64,000 nt of DNA, taken from Microbacterium sp. Nx66 (GTDB taxonomy: Bacteria > Actinomycetota > Actinomycetes > Actinomycetales > Microbacteriaceae). Under the pieces are notes generated by a model. It was not told the DNA's origin, did no database searches, and saw only the letters and a list, made by a program, of their open reading frames with translations. The position numbers and the translations under genes were made by a program. Below, in pieces: positions 8,376 to 15,235 of the stretch. Position 1 is the first letter of the stretch, and every line of letters starts with the position of its first letter. The stretch covers positions 682,001 through 746,000 of the forward strand of contig NZ_LR880474.1 in assembly GCF_904066215.1 (NCBI RefSeq), given 5' to 3'.

Positions 8376-10106
8376 ATGAATGCACCCGAACGTCAGATCT
8401 CCACCACGGTCCTCGTGATCGGCACCGGAGGCTCCGGGCTCCGCGCCGCGATCGAGGTCGCCGAGCACGGCGTCGACGTGCTCGCCGTCGGCAAACGCCC
8501 GCGGCAGGACGCCCACACGTCGCTCGCGGCCGGCGGCATCAACGCCGCTCTCGGCACGATGGACGCCGAAGACAGCTGGCAGCAGCACGCGGCGGACACG
8601 ATCAAGGAAAGCTACCTCCTCGCCAACCCCCATACCGTCCAGATCGTCACCCAGGGCGCCGAGCGCGGCATCCGCGACCTCGAGCGCTGGGGCATGGACT
8701 TCGCCCGCGAGGGCGACGGCCGCATCTCGCAGCGCTTCTTCGGTGCGCACACCTACCGCCGCACCGCCTTCGCCGGCGATTACACCGGCCTCGAGATCCA
8801 GCGGACGCTGGTCGCCCGCGCCGAGCAGCTCGACGTCCCCATCCTCGACAACGTCTACATCACCCGTCTGCTCGTGCGCGACAACGTCATCTTCGGCGCG
8901 TACGGCTTCGATCAGGCGGACGGCACGCGCTACCTCATCCATGCGGACGCGGTGATCCTCGCCGCGGGCGGGCACAACCGCATCTGGCGCCGGACGTCGT
9001 CGAGGCGTGACGAGAACACCGGAGACTCCTTCCGGCTCGCGGTCGAGGCGGGGGCGCGACTCCGCGACCCCGAGCTGGTGCAGTTCCATCCGTCCGGCAT
9101 CATCGAGCCCGAGAACGCCGCCGGCACCCTCATCTCCGAGGCCGCGCGCGGGGAGGGCGGCATCCTCCGCAATGCCCGGGGCGAGCGGTTCATGGAGAAG
9201 TACGACCCCGAGCGGATGGAGCTGTCGACGCGCGACCGTGTCGCGCTCGCCGCCTACACGGAGATCCAGGAGGGCCGCGGTACGGAGAACGGCGGCGTCT
9301 GGCTCGACGTGTCGCACCTGCCCCGCGAGACCATCATGACCCGGCTTCCGCGCGTCTATCAGACGATGATGGAGCTGCAGATGCTCGACATCACCGCGGA
9401 CCCGATCGAGATCGCGCCGACCGCGCACTACTCGATGGGCGGCGTGTGGGTGCGGCCGGACGACCACCAGACCGACGTCGACGGGCTGTACGCGATCGGG
9501 GAGGCGTCGAGCGGACTCCACGGCGCGAACCGTCTCGGTGGGAACTCGCTCATCGAGTTGCTCGTCTACGGCCGGATCGTCGGTCAGGCCGCCATGGCCC
9601 ACGCCGCGGGGCTCGACGCCCAGCGCCGGTCGGCCGATGCGGTCGCCGCCGCTCGTGCCGAGATCGACGACCTCCTCGCCGCGGAGGGGCGCGAGAACGT
9701 GCGGGCTCTGCAGCGCGCGATCCGCAACCTCATGACTGAGTACGCCGGCGTGGTGCGGTCGGAGGACGGGCTGAAGGCGGGCCTCGCCGACCTCGACATG
9801 ATCGAGGGGCGCATGGAGGACATCGGCATCCACCCGGACATCGCCGGATTCCAGGACCTCGCGCACGCGTTCGACCTCAAGGCCTCCGCGCTCGCCGCCC
9901 GGGCCACGCTGGAGGCGGCGCGGGAGCGTCGGGAGACTCGCGGATGCCACAACCGCAGCGACTTCCCGGACACCGATCCCACGCTGCAGGTGAACCTCGT
10001 GTGGTCCCCGTCCGCCGGCGTGACCCGCGAGGAGATCCCCGCGATCCCCGAGGAGATCGCCGAGCTCATGCGCGACGTCGATACGACCGGCAAGCTCGTC
10101 GAGTAG
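8376..10106 (+). CDS. FAD-dependent succinate dehydrogenase/fumarate reductase flavoprotein-like or L-aspartate oxidase-like enzyme
   Basis: A 576-residue flavoprotein. The FAD dinucleotide motif is VIGTGGSGLRAAIEVAEHG, the covalent-FAD-type histidine region is DAHTSLAAGGINAALG, and the catalytic capping region has LVQFHPSGI, EAARGEGG and HYSMGGVWV. The C-terminus ends with ETRGCHNRSDFP, as in SdhA, FrdA and NadB. No iron-sulfur or membrane-anchor subunit genes and no nadA/nadC are adjacent, so it is either a soluble orphan reductase/oxidase or an L-aspartate oxidase. A LysR gene is divergent, which suggests substrate-responsive control. The exact reaction cannot be fixed from sequence. Confidence 0.85.
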   Translation: MNAPERQISTTVLVIGTGGSGLRAAIEVAEHGVDVLAVGKRPRQDAHTSLAAGGINAALGTMDAEDSWQQHAADTIKESYLLANPHTVQIVTQGAERGIRDLERWGMDFAREGDGRISQRFFGAHTYRRTAFAGDYTGLEIQRTLVARAEQLDVPILDNVYITRLLVRDNVIFGAYGFDQADGTRYLIHADAVILAAGGHNRIWRRTSSRRDENTGDSFRLAVEAGARLRDPELVQFHPSGIIEPENAAGTLISEAARGEGGILRNARGERFMEKYDPERMELSTRDRVALAAYTEIQEGRGTENGGVWLDVSHLPRETIMTRLPRVYQTMMELQMLDITADPIEIAPTAHYSMGGVWVRPDDHQTDVDGLYAIGEASSGLHGANRLGGNSLIELLVYGRIVGQAAMAHAAGLDAQRRSADAVAAARAEIDDLLAAEGRENVRALQRAIRNLMTEYAGVVRSEDGLKAGLADLDMIEGRMEDIGIHPDIAGFQDLAHAFDLKASALAARATLEAARERRETRGCHNRSDFPDTDPTLQVNLVWSPSAGVTREEIPAIPEEIAELMRDVDTTGKLVE

Positions 10107-10110
10107 ACCC

Positions 10111-10190
10111 CCGAGACCCCGCTCTCGCGTCGAGACCCCGCCCTGCAGACGTCTGCAGGGCGGGGTCTCGGCGGTAGTCCGGGGTTTCGG
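10111..10190. repeat. Nested palindrome, family F copy 1
   Basis: The core 10131-10170 is a perfect 40-nt palindrome: CGAGACCCCGCCCTGCAGAC followed directly by its reverse complement. Outer arms (CCGAGACCCC at 10111 and GGGGTTTCGG ending at 10190) also pair partly. The same architecture and similar words recur at 37722-37799. It lies after the flavoprotein gene, facing the end of the acidic protein gene. There is no U-tract. Confidence 0.75.
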
Positions 10191-10196
10191 GCCGGG

Positions 10197-10469
10197 TCAG
10201 TCGACGCCGAGGCCGACGGCCTCGTGATCCGGTTCCGGGTCGTCGCGCTTCGGGGCCTTCGGCTCCTCGCCGGGGGACTTCTCGGTGCTGGGCTCCTCCA
10301 GCTCCTCGGTGCTCGGGACCTCGGCCGGGTCCGCGTCCTCCGGGGAGTCCGCCTGCTCCGGCGTCGTCGCCTCGCCCTCCGAGGTGTCGGACGCGGGGGT
10401 CGGCGTGGGGGTCTGCGCCTCGGGCGAGAGCTCGTCGTTCGCGGTCGGTTCGGGAGTGTTGTCGGTCAT
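10197..10469 (-). CDS. Small acidic, intrinsically disordered protein
   Basis: A 90-residue protein made almost only of E, D, P, T, S and A, with a short basic patch (KAPKRDD) near the end and no cysteine or aromatic residues. A clear AAAGGGACG ribosome site precedes the ATG on the minus strand. The composition predicts full disorder. Such P/E/T-rich small proteins are common in Microbacteriaceae, but no function is known. It is convergent with the flavoprotein gene and divergent from sdaA. Confidence 0.6.
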   Translation of the reverse strand: MTDNTPEPTANDELSPEAQTPTPTPASDTSEGEATTPEQADSPEDADPAEVPSTEELEEPSTEKSPGEEPKAPKRDDPEPDHEAVGLGVD

Positions 10470-10605
10470 GATCGTCCCTTTCTGCGATGTCGTGCTCTCA
10501 GCCTGCCTCCGCCTCGACGCGAGATGAAGGGCCTTGACGCGGACCCGTCGGCGACGCGGTTAATCGCGGTGAACCGGATCCGCGAAGTCGGCGTAGCCTG
10601 GAGGG

Positions 10606-12099
10606 GTGACTGCGTACGTCTCGGCCTTCGACCTCTTCTCCATCGGCGTCGGCCCGTCCAGCTCGCACACCGTCGGACCGATGCGGGCGGCACTCGACTT
10701 CGCGCGCCGGCTCTCCGGCTCCGGCGAGCTCGACCGCATCGCCCGGGTCGAATGCACGCTGTACGGCTCGCTCGGCGCCACCGGCATCGGCCATGGCACC
10801 CCGGACGCGGTGGTCGCGGGGCTGCGCGGTCTCGCACCCGAGACCTGTGACCCGGCGGCGGTGCGCGCGGCCTGGTCCGCCTACCCCGAGGGGGAGCCGC
10901 TGCGGATCGACGGCGCCCACGCGGTGCCGTTCCGGAAAGACGACATCGTGTTCGCGCCGCGGACCCGCCTCCCCGGTCATCCGAACGCCATGACGCTCAT
11001 CGCCCGTGACCGGGACGGAACCATCCTGTTCGAGCAGACGTACTACTCGATCGGCGGCGGGTTCATCCGGCGCGAGGGGGAGGAAGCGCAGCTCTCCACC
11101 GGCGCCTTCCCGCAGCCGTATGCCGATGCCGCCTCGCTGCTCGCCCTGTGCGACGAGCTCGGACTGTCCATCGCGGAGGTCGCCCGCCGCAACGAGACGG
11201 CGCTGCGGAGCGAGGAGGAGGTCGCCGCCGGCCTCGACGCGATCTGGGATGCGATGTCGGGCTGCGTGGACGCGGGGCTCCACGCCGACGGGGTGCTTCC
11301 GGGCATGCTGCAGGTGAAGCGCCGCGCCGGCACGATCCGCGCACAGCTCGAGGCGGTCGAAGCCGAGGGGCACCGAGAGCTGCCCGGCGAGTGGCTCGGC
11401 GCGTTCGCGCTGGCCGTGAACGAGGAGAACGCGGCGGGTGGGCGCGTCGTGACCGCTCCGACCAACGGCGCGGCGGGCATTCTCCCCGCGGTGGCGATGT
11501 ACTGGTGGCGCTTCCTCGCCGACTCGGGGCTCGGCGCCGGGAACGCGGTGACGCCGTACGGGGAGCTCGTCGGCAGCGCGCTGCTCGGGTTCGACGGGGC
11601 CCCGCCGCCCGCTCCCGCACTCGACGGGGAGGACGCGGAGATCGCGGAGGCCAATCGCCGCCGGGGCATCCGCCGGTTCCTGCTGACGGCTACCGCCCTC
11701 GGGTCGCTGTTCAAGGCCAACGCCTCGATCTCCGGCGCCGAAGGCGGGTGTCAGGCCGAGGTCGGCTCCGCGTGCGCGATGGCCGCGGGTGGGCTCACCG
11801 CGGTGATGGGCGGCACGAACCGGCAGATCGAGAACGCCGCGGAGATCGCGATGGAGCATCACCTCGGCCTCACATGCGACCCGATCGGCGGACTCGTGCA
11901 GATCCCGTGCATCGAGCGCAACGCGATCGCCGCCTCCACCGCGGTCACCGCCGCACGTCTCGCGCTCCGCGGCGACGGGAGCCACTATGTCTCGCTGGAT
12001 GCCGTCGTCGAGACGATGCGCCAGACCGGTCTCGACATGTCGACCAAGTACAAGGAGACCAGCGAGGGCGGTCTGGCGGTGAACGTCATCGAGTGCTGA
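10606..12099 (+). CDS. sdaA: L-serine ammonia-lyase (single-chain, Fe-S)
   Basis: A 497-residue enzyme converting L-serine to pyruvate and ammonia with a [4Fe-4S] cluster. The GTG start gives MTAYVSAFDLFSIGVGPSSS, the family N-terminus of the beta (ASB) domain. The alpha domain carries NEENAAGGRVVTAPTNGAAGI, and candidate cluster ligands are among C382, C390, C424 and C435 (GGCQAEVGSAC and LTCDPIGGLVQIPCIERNA). The length matches single-chain bacterial SdaA. It appears monocistronic and is followed by a palindromic element. Confidence 0.95.
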   Translation: MTAYVSAFDLFSIGVGPSSSHTVGPMRAALDFARRLSGSGELDRIARVECTLYGSLGATGIGHGTPDAVVAGLRGLAPETCDPAAVRAAWSAYPEGEPLRIDGAHAVPFRKDDIVFAPRTRLPGHPNAMTLIARDRDGTILFEQTYYSIGGGFIRREGEEAQLSTGAFPQPYADAASLLALCDELGLSIAEVARRNETALRSEEEVAAGLDAIWDAMSGCVDAGLHADGVLPGMLQVKRRAGTIRAQLEAVEAEGHRELPGEWLGAFALAVNEENAAGGRVVTAPTNGAAGILPAVAMYWWRFLADSGLGAGNAVTPYGELVGSALLGFDGAPPPAPALDGEDAEIAEANRRRGIRRFLLTATALGSLFKANASISGAEGGCQAEVGSACAMAAGGLTAVMGGTNRQIENAAEIAMEHHLGLTCDPIGGLVQIPCIERNAIAASTAVTAARLALRGDGSHYVSLDAVVETMRQTGLDMSTKYKETSEGGLAVNVIEC

Positions 12100-12105
12100 C
12101 CTCGC

Positions 12106-12183
12106 CGACCCACCCCCTCTCGTGCGTTCCGGCCCGTTGCGTGCGCATGAAGAGGGGTGGCAGGCACACAGAGGGGTGGGTCG
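12106..12183. repeat. Inverted repeat with alternative pairings (element H)
   Basis: CGACCCACCCCCTCT (12106-12120) pairs, with one bulged C, with AGAGGGGTGGGTCG (12170-12183). A second partner, AAGAGGGGTGGC near 12150-12161, could pair with the same left arm, so two alternative hairpins are possible. The right arm lies about 25 bases before the ATPase start and could affect its translation. No second copy was seen in the window. Confidence 0.5.
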
Positions 12184-12207
12184 ACGGAGGAGGGAAGGGA
12201 GAGGCAT

Positions 12208-12948
12208 ATGCGGCAGCAGCCGGTCGTCGCGGTGCGGGCGAACGACGAGGCGCCGACCCCGGACGGGACGTGGCCGACGAACATCCCCGCGGTGGCGCAG
12301 GTGCTGCGCGAGGGACTGGATCTGGGACCGGGAGTGACCTTCCTCGTCGGCGAGAACGGCAGCGGGAAGTCCACCCTCGTCGAGGGCATCGCGATCGCGT
12401 ACGGTCTTTCCCCGGAAGGCGGATCCCGGCAGGCGCAGCACCGGACGCGTCCGACCGAGTCGCCGCTGTCGGACTGGCTGCGCCTCCAACGGGGCGTCGG
12501 CGCGCACCGCTGGGGATTCTTCCTGCGGGCCGAGACGATGCACTCGTTCTACACGTACCTCGAGGAGAACCCCTCCCTGCGCGGCGACGTGCCCTTCCAC
12601 GAGATGAGCCACGGGGAGTCGTTCCTCGCCCTGCTCGACAGCCGCTTCGATGATCCGGGGTTCTACTGCCTGGACGAGCCGGAGGCCGCCCTGTCGTTCC
12701 ATTCGACTCTCACGCTGATCGCCGTGCTGCAGCGCATCGCCGACGAGGGCGGCCAGGTGCTGTGCGCCACGCACTCCCCGGTGCTCGCGGCGCTCCCGGG
12801 CGCCACCATCCTGGAGGTCGGGGAGTGGGGGCTCCGCCCTGCCGCCTGGGAGGACCTCGAGATCGTGAACCACTGGCGCTCGTTCCTCGGGCAGCCGCAG
12901 CGGTATCTCCGGCATCTGCTCGACGAGCGAGGCTCCGCGGAGCCGTAG
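12208..12948 (+). CDS. Stand-alone AAA/ABC-type ATPase (COG3910-like)
   Basis: A 246-residue P-loop ATPase with Walker A GENGSGKST, an ABC-like signature MSHGESFLALL, Walker B YCLDEPEAAL and a switch histidine in CATHSPVLAALPG. This is the pattern of the small predicted ATPases of COG3910, related to SMC/RecF and OLD heads but without a coiled coil or nuclease domain. A strong purine-rich ribosome site (GGAGGAGGGAAGGGAGAGG) precedes ATG 12208. The role is unknown. The TetR gene starts 10 bases downstream. Confidence 0.8.
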   Translation: MRQQPVVAVRANDEAPTPDGTWPTNIPAVAQVLREGLDLGPGVTFLVGENGSGKSTLVEGIAIAYGLSPEGGSRQAQHRTRPTESPLSDWLRLQRGVGAHRWGFFLRAETMHSFYTYLEENPSLRGDVPFHEMSHGESFLALLDSRFDDPGFYCLDEPEAALSFHSTLTLIAVLQRIADEGGQVLCATHSPVLAALPGATILEVGEWGLRPAAWEDLEIVNHWRSFLGQPQRYLRHLLDERGSAEP

Positions 12949-12958
12949 GCTGACGGGC

Positions 12959-13555
12959 ATGACCGAGCAGAGGGCGCCGAGACGACGCGGGCGCCCGCGC
13001 GGCGGCACCGACTCCCGCGAGCGCATCGTGTCCGCGGCCGTCGACGAGTTCGGCGCGCAGGGGTACGACGGCGCCACGGTGCGATCGATCGCCGCCCGCG
13101 CCGGGGTCGACTCCGCACTCGTCCACCACTACTTCGGCACCAAGGCCGACCTGTTCGCAGAGGCCGCCGGGATCCCGTTGCGCCCCGACCTCGACGTCCC
13201 GGAGATCCTCGCGGGGCCGAAGGACGAAGCGGGGGCCCGGCTCGTCCGCTACGTGCTCGACGCGTTCGAGAAGCCCGACGTGCGCCGCCGCGGGGTGCTG
13301 CTCCTGCGCACGGCGATCGGGAGCAGGCTGACGACCCCCCTGCTCGCCGGCTTCCTCTCCCGCGAACTGCTCTCCCGCGTGGCACGACGCCTCGACGTGG
13401 AGGACGCCGACCTCCGCGCCGCCCTCGTCGCCTCGCAGATCGCCGGCATGCTCATCGGTCGCTACGTGCTGCAGCTCCCCGCGCTCGCCGGAGCCTCCGT
13501 CGAGGAGCTCGTCCGCCGCGTCGGCCCCACCGTCCAGCGCTACCTCTTCGACTGA
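12959..13555 (+). CDS. TetR family transcriptional regulator
   Basis: A 198-residue TetR protein. The N-terminal HTH (about residues 17-63) has DSRERIVSAAVDEFGAQGYD and ALVHHYFGTKADLF; the ligand-binding part resembles TetR_C with an arginine-rich segment RRRGVLLLRTAIGSRL. The following ABC exporter genes start behind a perfect dyad overlapping their promoter (13691-13708), so this protein probably represses that operon. A palindrome of family E lies between the two. Confidence 0.9.
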   Translation: MTEQRAPRRRGRPRGGTDSRERIVSAAVDEFGAQGYDGATVRSIAARAGVDSALVHHYFGTKADLFAEAAGIPLRPDLDVPEILAGPKDEAGARLVRYVLDAFEKPDVRRRGVLLLRTAIGSRLTTPLLAGFLSRELLSRVARRLDVEDADLRAALVASQIAGMLIGRYVLQLPALAGASVEELVRRVGPTVQRYLFD

Positions 13556-13566
13556 CGCCCGCGTCC

Positions 13567-13655
13567 CCGGGCACGGCTGCGGAGATCTCGACCGCCGCGC
13601 CGGTCGGCACGGGCCGGCGACGGCGTGTCGATCCGGCGCTCCGCAGCTGTGCCCA
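13567..13655. repeat. Long imperfect palindrome, family E copy 2
   Basis: Arms at 13569-13584 (GGGCACGGCTGCGGAG) and 13639-13654 pair at 15 of 16 positions around a 54-nt interior. It is the second copy of the element at 1932-2022. It lies after the TetR stop and ends just before the -35 box of the ABC operon. Confidence 0.7.
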
Positions 13656-13663
13656 CGGAGCCG

Positions 13664-13711
13664 TTGACGCCCGACGAGGCGAGGCGCATAATTCATCGCA
13701 TGATGAATAAC
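13664..13711 (+). promoter_or_regulatory. Promoter with TetR-type operator, probably leaderless
   Basis: TTGACG (13664-13669) and CATAAT (13687-13692) are separated by exactly 17 bases, a near-consensus sigma-70 promoter. The perfect dyad ATTCATC-GCAT-GATGAAT (13691-13708) overlaps the -10 box and the ATG at 13700. Transcription would start at or next to the A of the ATG, giving a leaderless mRNA. A repressor on the dyad would block the promoter; the TetR gene just upstream is the obvious candidate. Confidence 0.75.
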
Positions 13712-14485
13712 GCGGCGGTCGAGATCACGCAGCTCCGCGTGCGGCGTGGGGCCGTATCCGTGTTCGACGGCATCGACCTCGCCGTCCCCCGCGGGCAGAT
13801 CACGGGTCTCCTCGGCCCCTCGGGGTGCGGCAAGACCACGCTCATGCGGTCGATCGTCGGTGTGCAGCGGATCGCCTCCGGCGACGTGACCGTTCTGGGT
13901 GAGCCGGGCGGTTCGCGTCGGCTCCGGCACCGCGTGGCCTACGGTACGCAGGGCGCCTCGGTCTACGGCGACCTCAGCGTGCGGCAGAACCTCTCGTACT
14001 TCGCGTCGCTCCTGAAGGCGCCGAAGGGCGATGTCGACCGGGTCATCCAGGAGGTCGGCCTCGGCGCACAGGCCACGCAGCTCGTCGATGCGCTGAGCGG
14101 CGGCCAGGCGACGCGGGTGTCGCTCGCGGTGGCTCTGATCGGCTTGCCGGAACTGATCGTGCTGGACGAGCCGACCGTCGGACTCGACCCCGTGTTGCGG
14201 GCGGAGCTCTGGACCCTGTTCCGCCGGCTGGCCGACCGGGGCGTCACGCTCATCGTGTCCAGTCACGTGATGGACGAGGCGGTGCGCTGCGACCGGCTGC
14301 TGCTGATGCGGGAGGGGAGGATCATCGCCGACACCACGCCGTCGTCCCTGCTCACCGACACCGGCACGACCGACGCCGAGGCCGCGTTCCTGGCGCTGAT
14401 CGAACGTGACAGGGCCGCCGGCGCCGCGACCACCCGGCGGGCGCGGCGAGAAGCGCACGAGCGCCAGGAGGAGGACGCGACATGA
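13700..14485 (+). CDS. ABC exporter ATP-binding subunit
   Basis: A 261-residue ATPase of the ABC-2 exporter class. Walker A is GPSGCGKTT, the signature is LSGGQATRVSLA, Walker B is LIVLDEPTVGLD and the switch is VSSHVMDEA. The start at 13700 (or the adjacent ATG 13703) fits the leaderless promoter. The C-terminal tail after the switch is charged. It overlaps the permease gene by four bases, so one transporter is made from both; the TetR neighbour suggests a drug or toxic-lipid exporter. Confidence 0.92.
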   Translation: MMNNAAVEITQLRVRRGAVSVFDGIDLAVPRGQITGLLGPSGCGKTTLMRSIVGVQRIASGDVTVLGEPGGSRRLRHRVAYGTQGASVYGDLSVRQNLSYFASLLKAPKGDVDRVIQEVGLGAQATQLVDALSGGQATRVSLAVALIGLPELIVLDEPTVGLDPVLRAELWTLFRRLADRGVTLIVSSHVMDEAVRCDRLLLMREGRIIADTTPSSLLTDTGTTDAEAAFLALIERDRAAGAATTRRARREAHERQEEDAT

Positions 14486-15216
14486 ACGGCCGCCGGCTGT
14501 TCGCGACCGCCGGCCGTGTGCTCACGCAGCTCCGACACGACCCGCGGTCCATCGCCTTGATGCTCATCGCCCCGAGCCTGCTCGTCGGTCTCTTCGCCTG
14601 GCTGTTCAGCGAGCAGGACGGTGTGTTCGATCAGTTCGGGGGTGCCATCCTGGCGCTGTTCCCGTTCATCGTGATGTTCCTCATCACGTCGATCACCACC
14701 TTGCGCGAACGCCGTTCCGGCACGCTCGAACGGCTGATGACCACGCCGCTCGAGAAGGCCGACTTCATCCTCGGGTATGCGCTCGCGTTCGGGCTGATGG
14801 CCGTGCTGCAGGCGGTGATCACGGTGTCGTTCGCGGTCGGGGTGTGCGGGCTCGACGTCGACGGACCGCTGTGGCAGCTGGGCCTCGTCGCGGTGGTCGA
14901 CGCACTGCTCGGCACAGCCCTCGGCCTGCTGGCGAGCGCGTTCGCCCAGACCGAGTTCCAGGCCGTGCAGTTCATGCCGTTGCTGGTGTTCCCGCAGATC
15001 ATCCTCGGCGGGTTGTTCATGCCGCGCGACCAGATGCCCGACGTGCTGTACGCCATCTCCGACTGGCTGCCGCTCAGCTACGCGATCGACACGATCAACG
15101 CCGTCACGGCGGGGGACGAGGGGAGGGACGTGTTCGGTCCGCTGCTCATCGTCGTGGCCTTCGCCGTCGGCGCGCTGGTGCTCGCCGCCCTCACCCTGCG
15201 GCGGCGCACCCGCTGA
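14482..15216 (+). CDS. ABC-2 type exporter permease
   Basis: A 244-residue membrane protein with six predicted helices in the ABC-2 arrangement. It carries the family segment ITTLREERSGTL-like motif (here ITTLRERRSGTLERLMTTPL) after helix 2 and VFPQIILGGLFMPRDQMPDVL before the last helices, as in DrrB- and NatB-type permeases. The ATGA overlap with the ATPase gene shows coupling. The substrate is unknown; daunorubicin-type drug efflux is the closest analogy. Confidence 0.9.
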   Translation: MNGRRLFATAGRVLTQLRHDPRSIALMLIAPSLLVGLFAWLFSEQDGVFDQFGGAILALFPFIVMFLITSITTLRERRSGTLERLMTTPLEKADFILGYALAFGLMAVLQAVITVSFAVGVCGLDVDGPLWQLGLVAVVDALLGTALGLLASAFAQTEFQAVQFMPLLVFPQIILGGLFMPRDQMPDVLYAISDWLPLSYAIDTINAVTAGDEGRDVFGPLLIVVAFAVGALVLAALTLRRRTR

Positions 15217-15235
15217 GCCGGAGTCCTGGCCTGGG

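Noticed and set aside
10111..10190. Family F palindrome as an ordinary Rho-independent terminator
   Set aside because: There is no U-tract, a second outer arm pair is present and a near copy occurs elsewhere, so a repeat element explains it better; a terminator-like effect is not excluded.
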